Below are positions 34,262 to 43,595 of a stretch of 64,000 nucleotides of DNA, piece by piece. The notes beneath the pieces were generated by a model that saw nothing but the letters and a program-made list of their open reading frames with translations, ran no database searches and was not told the origin of the DNA. Numbering within the stretch: position 1 is the first letter of the stretch; each line of letters begins with the position of its first letter. The stretch lies in assembly GCF_020520425.1 (NCBI RefSeq), contig NC_079487.1, positions 12,013,501 to 12,077,500 of the forward strand, written 5' to 3'. Position numbers and translations under genes: made by a program. Source of the DNA: Spinacia oleracea (Eukaryota > Streptophyta > Magnoliopsida > Caryophyllales > Amaranthaceae).

Positions 34262-34396
34262 GAGAAATTGATAGCAAGAAAGCGCAGGTGCAACTGCAAA
34301 TTTCTGTTGGTAAACGACTGTTGTTAAAAAATAGGCGAGGAAAAAAAAAATTGTTTTGAGATGATAGGGTTTGCTAGGCTGCTAGTTCCGATACCA

Positions 34397-34557
34397 TGAC
34401 AAGTTTGTTAGGGTTATTAATTTCCTTGAGTTTGTATTGCACAGGAAGTAGCATTATATACTACAGTATTAGCCACGGGCTTTCCTAGACCTAATATACT
34501 AATTACAAGCTTAGTCTATTAAAGCCCAAAATACATAATATATACAAAGCCCTAATA
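34397..34557 (-). repeat. Element A 5' LTR
   Basis: 161 bp, matching 12118-12278. The minus-strand primer-binding site TGGTATCGGAAC lies just left of it (34396 downward), followed by the leader to the gag ATG. ATAAT follows on the right. Confidence 0.88.
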
Positions 34558-34562
34558 ATAAT

Positions 34563-35262
34563 ACTACGTACGCAAGTGTGAATTGTGCAGAGTTATGAGA
34601 TATGGTTTTCTAATTTGATTGACTTGGGATTAAAGTTTGATAATTATTTGTGCAAGCATTGTGATAAATGTAAGAAGTGACTGACCAAGGGAGTATAAAT
34701 CGAGATTGATCGCCATATAATATCACCATGAATTTTCTTAATTTCATCATCGCTGACAATTTGATTTAATTTCGTACGAGATATAAGGCTTTAGATTATA
34801 AACTCCTCTCCAAAGTCCTACTTTCACCTTCTCCTTGATTGAAAATTCTCTGTGATATTATGCTTTTGGTCTTTATAATTTTAAGATACAATAAGTTAAT
34901 TAGTAACTCAAAACATGCTTTCCCACCTAAATAAGAAAATTAAGGGAGACCAAGCTGCTTCAATAGTTGGTCTTTATAACCTAAAAATCGTTAGTGCTAA
35001 GAAGCAAATGAAAGAGAACGGTACCGGTACGGACTCTTCATCAATTATGACCTTTGGTGAATTCTTCACCTTCCCACAATTCTAATCAAGTCTAGCAACG
35101 GCGCAAGCCAGCCATATCATGATCATTCCTTAGCTTTTTATCATCAATTACATGCATATGATCATTACAATAGATGTTCCTACTTGCCTTTCATTTTTAC
35201 AAAAATGCATTACAAGAAATAATATGCTTTGACATTTTCCAAAATATTCTAAGAATTGATTA
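34563..35262. other. Cassette copy 2 spacer, right of element A
   Basis: Collinear with about 6480-6600 of copy 1 at its left end (TTTGTGCAAGCATTGTGATAAATGTAAGAAGTG). No gene recognised. Confidence 0.5.
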
Positions 35263-35309
35263 GACGAGGGCCGCGCGAACGCAGGCCCCCACTAGCACAA
35301 ACTATAATA
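35263..35309 (-). pseudogene. U1 snRNA 3'-end fragment
   Basis: GACGAGGGCCGCGCGAACGCAGGCC...CACTAGCACAAACT repeats the last about 45 nt of U1 (terminal hairpin and a degraded Sm site) about 150 bp downstream of the complete U1 copy 2. Its flanks (AATAATATG[CT]TTTGACATTTTC) also repeat those of U1, so this is the remnant of another U1 repeat unit. Confidence 0.8.
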
Positions 35310-35413
35310 CTACGATGTTCTTACGTCTTACCTTTCACTCTAACGAAATCCAGTACCTGGATAATATGTTTTGACATTTTCAAAACAAACTGAAATTTAA
35401 AGAATCGAATTAG

Positions 35414-35575
35414 ACAAGGGCCGCGCGAACGCAGGCCCTCACTATCACAAATTATGACGTAGAACTCTCCCACTTGGGGAGATCTTAGGCTGATGCCCTT
35501 CCTAAGTGTAATGGAAGCCATCAGCCTAGGCCATGAGCCTTATTGATCGTCCATAGACCTCGTCCAGGTAAGTAA
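35414..35575 (-). ncRNA. U1: U1 spliceosomal snRNA, copy 2
   Basis: About 162 nt on the minus strand, collinear with copy 1: ACTTACCTG at the 5' end, loop I reading GATCAATAAGG, CCATT-CAC loop II with a changed base (CATTACAC where copy 1 has CATTGCAC), the CTCCCCAAGTGGGAGA stem, AATTTGTG Sm site and GGCCTGCGTTCGCGCGGCC hairpin. A 1-base insertion lies between the stem and the Sm site. The altered loop II (the U1A-binding loop, ATTGCAC) makes copy 2 the more suspect of the two. Confidence 0.88.
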
Positions 35576-35597
35576 GTGCTACATTATTCACTCTTCT

Positions 35598-35647
35598 ATT
35601 TTATACTAGTTTTATTTTGTAAGAATTGTGATTTTCCGAGGTGGGAT
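35598..35647 (-). promoter_or_regulatory. TATA box and USE of U1 copy 2
   Basis: Minus strand ATCCCACCTCG (35647-35637; one mismatch to the USE) and, after 31 bp, TATAAAAT (35605-35598), 23-30 bp upstream of the RNA start. Spacing is the same as in copy 1. Confidence 0.82.
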
Positions 35648-35856
35648 ATTTGTAGTAAAGGTTGTAAAAAAGTAAAACGATCTGGCAGACATCCAACAAA
35701 AACCGAAGTGACTCGGATAAAAAGATTATACATTCAATCAAGCATGAGCACAATGTCCCCCGTACAAAACATTATTCGATTATACCCGAACCGTTTATAC
35801 TTGTTGTAACCGACCGATGACCCGATTTGACAGCCTATGGGGCGTCTACATGGTTA

Positions 35857-36183
35857 CTCCCTCCGTCCCTTAATACTCGCACCGCTTTCCTTTTCGGGCC
35901 GTCCCTTAATACTTGCACCACTTCTATAAATGGAAAATTCATACCAATATTATATTATTTCTCTCACTTACCTACTACCCCACCTACACCCTCACTATCT
36001 ACAAAAAATCATTTAAAAATTCACATTCCCCACTCACCACTCCCAACTCCTTACACATTTCCCATTAACTATATTAATAAAATACTTCACTATCAACTAA
36101 CACATATTAAATTAATAAGTCAATTCAAATATCTTAAACTCCACACCAGTCAAACCGGTGCGAGTATTAAGGAACGGAGGGAG
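35857..36183. mobile_element. Stowaway-type MITE in cassette copy 2
   Basis: 327 bp, inverted termini CTCCCTCCGTCCCTTAATAC and complement, flanked by TA at 35855-35856 and 36184-36185. Cassette copy 1 has TACTCCATA at the corresponding place (about 7895-7903). Interior AT-rich, non-coding. Confidence 0.85.
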
Positions 36184-37241
36184 TATTAGTTAAAATAACC
36201 AACTTCCATGACAATATTATAAAAGGGAAAATGAAGTTTATCAAAATATGGGGATGGATAGGCTGATAATCGGATTGTTTTGTTAATTGAGTATTAATGT
36301 TTGGTTTTATAGTGTAAAAAAAAACACGCACATGCTCATCCTTTTCCCTTGAAAAAACTCTACTATATAAAACGGCAATTTCAACTATGGAAATTGAAGT
36401 TACTATTCATATGCATTCCAAGCCTCCAACAAATTGTACTTTTTTATATATAAAGGAAGAAGACTTGTTAACTCCTAATATAAACATAACTCATATGATT
36501 AACAACAAACCAGTATCGAAAATTTCAAAACTCTAAGTAAGTGACGAACATAGTGTCTTTTATTACGCACAAGTGTGCGTCCTAATCACCTCTTGAAACC
36601 AATAACTCACCTCGAAAATCTTAAAATTAACACGGCGGATTCATATCGCGTCACTAATGACGTTCTGCACCTTTTGAATGAAATTGTTAATGTCTGGTGG
36701 TTGCCTTCATAATTAAATTAGAGAGCCCTGTAAACTTTGACACCATGATACCGTACCCTCTCCATGGTTGGCGCTTCAGCATGAAACTACAACCTCAAAA
36801 TCCGTCAACATTAACTTTCCAGAGTCGTCCCTTAACACAAAGCATAGAGTCGACCTTTCATCTTTTAATTTCAAACCATCAAAGTTTAGCTTTACATAGT
36901 TATGAGGAGGAGGGGACCAACTCCCTTTGGACCATTAAACTATTACCTAAATGTTTAGCTACAAACCAATCTTGACAGGCATTTCTAACAAGAATCACAA
37001 CTTTGTCTACTGTAAAAGCTACAATACAAAATATAGGTTCGACCAATTGGCAAACCGACCAATTAAGCTCGTCTTTACATTGATTAATCACGTGAAAACA
37101 TTGATCTAAAGATATACCACAATAGGGATTCACCGTTGTTAACATGTGATCCAATTGGTAATATGATACATCAAAGAGGTGAGGGTTTCAACATTCAAAC
37201 TGGTGGTGTGAGATTAAATATAGAAATGGATCTTCTGATAA
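36184..37241. other. Cassette copy 2 spacer to element D; possible RNase H-like fragment
   Basis: Collinear with copy 1 to about 37040. A minus-strand frame at 37154-36900 (…VILVRNACQDWFVAKHLGN…) vaguely resembles the C-terminal V-R-x-x-N-x-x-A-x-x-L-A-K pattern of plant LINE RNase H domains; copy 1 has a related but disrupted stretch near 8590-8690. Assignment is weak. No other gene. Confidence 0.3.
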
Positions 37242-37374
37242 TGTCAAATATTGTGTAACCTCGTATCCTTCTCATTAATAACACGCGTATATATAGTACA
37301 ACTCATTACCTAAACCCTAGTTAGGACTCTACAAAATATTCACAGAATAATATCTAACATATTCTATCTTAACA
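37242..37374 (-). repeat. Element D 3' LTR
   Basis: Plus-strand ends TGTCAAATATTG...CTTAACA. Shares CTCGTATCCTTCTCATTAAT, ACACGCGTATATA and TCTAACATATTCTATC with the 5' LTR. Confidence 0.85.
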
Positions 37375-37381
37375 TCCCCCT

Positions 37382-37853
37382 TCAAGGTGGAGCATGAAGA
37401 TCTCGAATGCCCATCTTGTTCAAAAAAAACTCAAATTGCGCCTTCCCCAACGCTTTAGTGAAGATATCTGCTAACTGAACTTTCATCGACACATACGACG
37501 GACTGATGACCCCTTCCTCGATTGCATCTCGAATGAAATGACAATCTGACTCGATGTGTTTTGTCCTTTCATGAAACACCGGATTCTGTGCGATATGCAA
37601 CGCAGACTGACTGTCGCAGTACATCCTCATACCTTGGTCGCGCGTCACCCCCAAGTCGCGTAGGAGTTGTTTCAACCACTTCAATTCACACGTCAGAGCT
37701 GCCATCGAGCGATATTCTGCCTCAGCAGACGACCGAGAAACATTATGTTGTTTCTTGGTCTTCCAAGAAACTGGCGACATCCCAAGTAACACAAACCATC
37801 CAGTCACCGGCCGACGCGTCATTGGACAACCTGCCCAATCTGAATCGCACCAC
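37382..37853 (-). pseudogene. Element D pol, RNase H end
   Basis: Minus-strand frame with TGWFVLLGMSPVSWKTKKQ, SRSSAEAEYRSMA, MYCDSQSALHIAQNP, KHIESDCHFIRD and LADIFTKALGK, the copia RNase H C-terminal region, ending LHAPP at 37382. Upstream it is cut by the LTR insertion at 37859; the preceding coding lies at 49840 onward and, duplicated, at 39264 onward. Confidence 0.88.
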
Positions 37854-37858
37854 CCCTC

Positions 37859-39258
37859 TGAAGGAAATAATGCCCTTGGTCCAAGTATGCATTCTATGTT
37901 AAGTCTAATAAATGCGGTTCAGTATTAATTAACAAGTTAATAATTCAGTGAGATCAAGTGAGCTGAATGCCTAGCTAGAGGCCGCTTCAGTTCAAGTGGA
38001 ATTAATGATATTAATCCACAGCTTACTCTTGACTGAACCCGTAGGGTCACACAAATAGTACGTAAACGGATCAAGTATTTAATGGCATTAAATACTCCAT
38101 CTATGAATATTCGGAACCGACGGATCTTGGTTTCAGTGGGAGCTAAGATCGTCACAGGCAAGAAATGAATACTCCGGAAACGATGATATTGCCGGAAACG
38201 GAAATATGGATCGTATCGGAAATATAAATATTATCCAAGTCGTAGATGTTGCCGGAAACGGAAACATGGTACGTATCGGAAAATATTATCGGAAATGGAA
38301 ATATTGCCAGAATCGGAAATATTGCCGGAAACAGAAATATTGTCAGAATCGGAAATATTACCGGAATCGGAAAATAATTCCGGAAACGGAAATATTAAAT
38401 ATTTGTTCGAAACGGAAATTAATTCCGGAATCGGAAATATTAAATATTGTTCGTATCGGAAATGAATTCCGGAATCGGAAAATTTAATCGGAAGCGCATC
38501 GTACGAATAAGCATCGGACGAGGCCTGCCGGACGAGGCCCAGCACGAAGCCAGGCCATCGCCCAGCAAGCCAAGCGCGCCGCACAAACAGCCACGCCAGG
38601 CCCAGCGCAAGGCCAGGCCCAGCAGGCTGCGCAGCGCGCACAGCACGCGCAGCGCGCAGCGCGCGCGGGCGCTGCGTGGGCTGCTGCTCGCGCGCACGCA
38701 TGGGGGCCCATCGTGGCTGCCGTGCGTGTGTGTGCAAGTGTTTGTGTTCGTGCACGTTTCCTAAAACATGCAGAGTTCGGTTAATGATTAAATTCCTAAT
38801 TCTATTTGATAAATTAATTAAATTAGAGTTCTTGTAGGATTCTAGGTTTAATTAATTTGTATCTGAGTAGGATTTCGATTCCCTTTCCATACCCCTATAA
38901 ATATGAGGCTAGGGCTCACAATTTATAACGAGTTTAAAAGTATTCAAAGTGAGTTTTTGAGAGAAAAATTCAGTCACACATTTGCCTATAAAGTGCCGAA
39001 AATAATAGTACCTTAAGGGCGATTCTAGTTGGTCAATCTTAAGGCGGATCCGGACGTGCTGTGGACTATCTACGGAGGGACGACACTTGGAGTCCTAAAG
39101 ACTTGTTCTTGTTCGGTTCGGGCGCAGCTAGGGAAGGCACGCAACAAAGAGTATGCATCTAAACTATGCTAAATGATTATGTGTAAATAATATGTTTTCC
39201 TGGCTTTATGGTTTTTTCCGCATGATTTATGAATTGTCATATGTATCATAACCTAACA
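37859..39258 (+). repeat. Left LTR of the element E complex, with solo-LTR flanks
   Basis: 1400 bp, TGAAGGAAATAATG...CCTAACA, flanked by CCCTC on both sides (37854-37858 and 39259-39263). What follows on the right is element D sequence, not the family's primer-binding site, so locally it is a solo LTR. It differs from the right LTR of E (48426-49834, 1409 bp) by a 9-bp indel in a GCGCACAGC repeat and a handful of substitutions. Confidence 0.92.
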
Positions 39259-41003
39259 CCCTCCAACTGCAACGCACTGTCCGACCGAAGTAATATACCT
39301 TGTCCCGGACACTTCTTCAAGTATCTCACGACTCGCAAAGCTGCTTCCCAATGTGCCTCCTTTGGTGCTTGCATGAATTGGGATAATACATGTACGGAGT
39401 AGGCGACGTCTGGCCGTGTGACAGCCAAATAAACCAGACGTCCGATCAGTTGCCTATACTGCTCACCATCGGACAGATCTGGCCCATCTGCCAATGCCAA
39501 CTTATGATTCTGTTCCATAGGAAAGTCCACAGGCTTTGCTCCCAACAATCCAGCCTCTGAGATGATGTCGAGAGCATATTTTCTCTGACACACATAGAAC
39601 CCCTGACTACTGCGTGCCACCTCTAACCCAAGAAAGTACTTCAGAGTCCCGAGATCTTTCATTTTAAAGCACTCCCTCAAGTACGCCTTAAAACTCTCAA
39701 GAGCAACCTTATTATTGCCTACGACAATCATGTCGTCCACATAGATGAGCACACTCAGCTGCAACGTACCTTTAGACAGGGTAAAGAGCGAATAATCCGA
39801 CAGGGAATGTCGAAAGCCATAGTGCGTCTGTGTAGTCGACAACTTCTGGAACCAACATCTAGGTGCTTGTTTCAACCCATACAACGACTTTCTCATTCGA
39901 CACACCTTGTCAGAATTATTCTTCTGAAATCCAGGAGGAATCTTCATATAGATCTCTTCGTCTAAGTCACCATGCAAGAAAGCGTTGTGGACGTCCATCT
40001 GATGCACGTCCCACTGTTTGACAACTGCGACAGCTAGGAAAGTCCGAACTGTATCCATCTTCGCGACGGGAGCAAACGTCTCATTATAATCCAACCCTTC
40101 CTCCTGATGATTCCCCAGACATACCAATCAGGCCTTCAGTCTCAACAAATTCTCATCCTCATCACGCTTCTCAGTATACACCCATTTACTCCCCAGTGCT
40201 TTCTTCCCTTCCGGTAATTTTTCCAACGTCCATGTCACCTGTTCCTCCAACGCGTCGATTTCAGCAGCCATTGCTTGACGCCACCCCTCATGCTGCATCG
40301 CTTGTTTAAAACTCTTAGGAACCTGCCTTTCTTGCAATGATGCTATATAATGCCTGTGCTTTGACGAAAAACGCTCATAATTAACAAAATATGTGATAGG
40401 ATAAGGAGTACCTGAGGGTGGTGATGCCGTAGGTGTTTTGTCGGAAGTACTATATTTTTCCCGTATTGTATGTATCACACAATCTTTCAGTTTTGTCGAC
40501 GGAAACTTCACACGCTTCCCCCTTCCTAACTCCGTATCCTCCACAGACTGCCTTTTCTCACTCTCATCACTACCCGTCGTCTCATCCACACCTGTCGTTG
40601 ATGAGACGACGTCTGACTCCACTCGACTAGGTGCATCATGTTGTTGTTCCTCCCTCACAGGCGACAAGACCTCCTCCGTGTCACCCGCAGGCGACGACGA
40701 CACCTCCTCCGTGTCACCCGCAGGCGACGACACCTCCTCATTGTCACCTGCAGGCGACACCTCCTGAGCACACCCAGTCCCACTCTCATCCAAACCCCAC
40801 TGGGCAATCACCCCATCACCATCATGTATTGCAGGCGACATAGTCGACGTGTCTGCAAATGGAAACATCCGTTCCTGAAATTTAACATCCCGTGAGACAA
40901 AAAACTCATGTGTCTTTAGGTCGTACAGTTGCCATCCCTTCCTGCCAAACGGGTAACCTAAAAACACACATTTGCGACCACGGGACGCAAACTTATCCCC
41001 TTT
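39259..41003 (-). repeat. Duplicated piece of element D (equals 49835-51579)
   Basis: 1745 bp that appears identical to 49835-51579 at every place compared, including the TGA at about 40130-40128 and all coding. It encodes part of the integrase-RT linker and the reverse transcriptase (YNETFAPVAKMDTV, YVDDMIVVGNN). It ends abruptly at 41003 in TCCCCTTT, at the filler junction. Confidence 0.92.
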
Positions 41004-41025
41004 TCGAACCGGGTAACCTAAAAAC
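41004..41025 (+). other. Filler DNA at the D/E rearrangement junction
   Basis: Between D sequence (to 41003) and E leader (from 41026) lies TCGAAC followed by CGGGTAACCTAAAAAC. The latter 16 bp also occur at 40950-40965, 60 bp away. Short templated copies at a breakpoint are typical of error-prone end joining with template switching. Confidence 0.8.
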
Positions 41026-43595
41026 GCCGAACCCAGAATTCTCAAATTCGAATCCTAACTATGACTTTTCGAAGGTTTTAGTTTTTCGAATGCAAAATTT
41101 CGTAAATTTAAGATGTTAAATTAAATATTTGCGATTCTTGTTGATAAATCTTGAATTTTTGATTGACCTACTGCATACATTTAACAAGTTTGAATGCCTA
41201 GTCTTGTTAATTATGCAATCTAATTTGTAATTATGATTAATTTGTTGAAAATTAGAATAATTTAGAATTAATTTGATTTTCATAATTAATTGTAATTTAA
41301 TTAGAAACCTATGATTAAAAACCACCATAAAAATTGTAAATTTATGATAAATTTTAAATTTTTATGACCTAGACTTGAATCCATAACAATCGGAAATCAA
41401 TTGGATAATAAATTTTCGATTTTTCGCCCTAAAATTATGAAATTAATAATATTTATTAATTTGTCATTAATTTTATAAATTTTAAATTTTTTAAGCGATT
41501 CGTTCATATAACTTGCACGCACAAAGCAATGGACGCTTCGTGTTACCCTTAAGGGGTGTTGTATAATGCGGGCATGCGACGACGAGCAAGGGAGCTCGTC
41601 GCCCGTGCGGCACGAATGCAATGAGCAAGGGCGTAGTGCACGAGCACAAGGCAGCAGCCCTGCCTTGTGTCGTGTGCCACGAGCAATGAACGAATGGGCA
41701 TGGGCGAAGAGCGAGCCAAGGCAGTCGCGTGTGGGCAGCAAGCGAGCTGCGCCACAACGCGCGCTGCCTCGCACAAGAGCGCGCAGCCTCGCGCGCAGCG
41801 AGCGCAAGCTCGCGTGCCACGAGCGCTGCGCCCAGCATTGCTCGCGCGCACAGCGAGCGATGTCGCCCGCCCAGCGAGCGATGTCGCGCGCCCAGCGAGC
41901 GATGTCGCGCGCCCAGCGAGCGATGGCTCGCGCGCCCAGCGAGCGATGTGGCGCGCCCAGCGAGCGATGTCGCGCGCGCACTGCGAGCGATAGCTCGCGT
42001 GCGATGAGCGCTGGCGCGCGCAGCGAGCACCAATGCGTGCGCAGGCTTGCGATGGGGATGCAGCAGCTATGCGACGAGCGCATGGGCTGCGCGCACATGG
42101 CCAGCAATGGCTGTGTGCGTGCGGCCCATGGGCGTGCAACGCGTAGGGTGTTTGCGTTACGATTAAAGATCGTTTTGAATGTTTAATTTGAAAATTCCAG
42201 TTCACGTAATTTTAATTAATTTTAAAATTAATAATTTAAATTATTTTCTTGGATTTTAATTTTGAATATTGTAATTATAATAAATGTTATTTATTCTAAT
42301 TATTTTACTAAAATTAAAATCATGAATTAATTTAAATACGACTGAAATTAAATTAAACTTTTTGGATTCAATTATAAATTTATATGAGCTTTAAATTTTA
42401 ATTAAATTTGTATGTTTCCGGTTAGACTAGAAATACATTTTTATGTTTAAAATTAGTAAAGCATATAAATTTATTGGTTTAAGTGGGAGCGCTTTTTAGT
42501 CATAAACTCTTGATTAGGTCTACAAATCCTTAAGGTTAAAACAACTTGATTAGAATTAATAAGGACTGAATAATTGGTAGATTATTGGTGCCCTTGATTA
42601 ATTGCTGCAAATGTTTACGTGATGCATAATGTGTTTTAATAACCAGCTATGTGGGCCATTCATGATAATGAATGGGTGAATGGTATATATTGTATATGTA
42701 CTGTTTTGCAGGTTATGAAGTGACTAGTATGGCCCAAATAGGATAGAAAATATGGTCTGCGTACCATTAATTTGAATGTAATTGGTCTAAAGTACCAAAG
42801 TTGTTTTTCAATTCAAATATGGTCTGCGAACCATCAAATAGTTGTAATTTATAGCTTATCCTATTTGAAGAAAATGGTGCCTCCCACGGAGATTTTCAAG
42901 ACGGACTTTGAAGTCAAAGCTTCAAGATGAAGTCGGGCCATACTAGATCACAAATATCTTATGCATGTTTTAAGTTATTTATTGTTTTAAATATGTCTTA
43001 AAATGCATGAGATCAAAAGCTTGATTATGTTGCATGATTAAGGATTTTAGTTCACTTAAAATCTAACCAACATAGTAAGAGCCTTAAGTTCCAAACTTAA
43101 AAATTGAGTTAAAAGGTGCCATGCCAAAATATACACTTGCTTGGATATCCTTTACATCAATCTAGTAATAGTTTTCGCTCAGCGAGGTGTTACTTATTGG
43201 TCCTAAAGGGGCAAGGTACACAAATAATTGTGAGTACATGTTAGTTTTGGTGAAACTCAACGATATAAGTAAGGAGTCCTTTTATGTCGTGGCAAATTCG
43301 ATAGGTTTACCTAATAAGTTCTTAGACGTACCTATCAACCAAGAATAGTTTCTAGACTATTAGCAAAAGGCTTTTGCTTACCTAAGATGTTCTAGGATTA
43401 AGTCGACAAACTGTGCTTAGTTCTTCAATGATTTTAGGATCTTGGAATCATTTTATTCACACCTGCCGGAACACATAATTTGAATAAAATGCTTAATAAA
43501 CATTGAATTATGCATGTATGCTAGAATTTAAGTTTATTAAGAGAAACTGTGAATGGTTATTTATTTGTTTATTCTTTTCAATTGTAGTTTTTAAT
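41026..43595 (+). other. Element E leader region, truncated on its 5' side
   Basis: Reverse complement of the B and C leaders, starting at the point equivalent to about 22555, so about 240 bp of leader and the primer-binding site are missing. It contains a GC-rich island (about 41520-42150) with tandem AGCGAGCGATGTCGCGCGCC-type units at 41855-41990, then AT-rich sequence and a 5' flank of gag shared with B. Large frames in the island are compositional. Confidence 0.75.

Larger units (their letters stand above)
11965..34562 (-). mobile_element. Copia element A (short LTRs), carrying the B/C nest
   Basis: The element spans 11970-34557 and is flanked by ATAAT at 11965-11969 and 34558-34562. LTRs of 161 bp lie at 12118-12278 (3') and 34397-34557 (5'). 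Next to the 5' LTR the minus strand reads TGGTATCGGAAC, a primer-binding site for initiator tRNA-Met. Next to the 3' LTR it reads TTGAGGGGGG, the polypurine tract. The gag-pol reading is 34261 down to 31187, then 13725 down to 12285. Without the 17.46-kb B/C insertion and one target copy, the LTR-to-LTR length is about 5 kb. Extra LTR/leader sequence at 11970-12117 lies inside the target duplication. Confidence 0.9.
10820..37040 (+). repeat. snRNA cassette copy 2, split by 22.6 kb of retrotransposons
   Basis: 10820-11964 carries U4 and U5, and 34558-37040 carries U1. Together they are collinear with copy 1 (4110-8705). The break lies at the ATAAT target duplication of element A. Copy 2 lacks both Helitron-like insertions of copy 1 but has gained the MITE at 35857-36183 and a partial extra U1 3' end. 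Confidence 0.85.

Noticed and set aside
40433-40895. Plus-strand frames over the D linker
   Set aside because: They are antisense to the SPAGDxEEV-repeat coding of element D pol and are repeated identically at 51009-51471.
43503-43595. 31-codon N-terminal extension of element E gag
   Set aside because: It begins at TTG. MANNN at 43596 is the probable start; the upstream stretch is also conserved in B as nucleotide sequence, so it is more likely leader.
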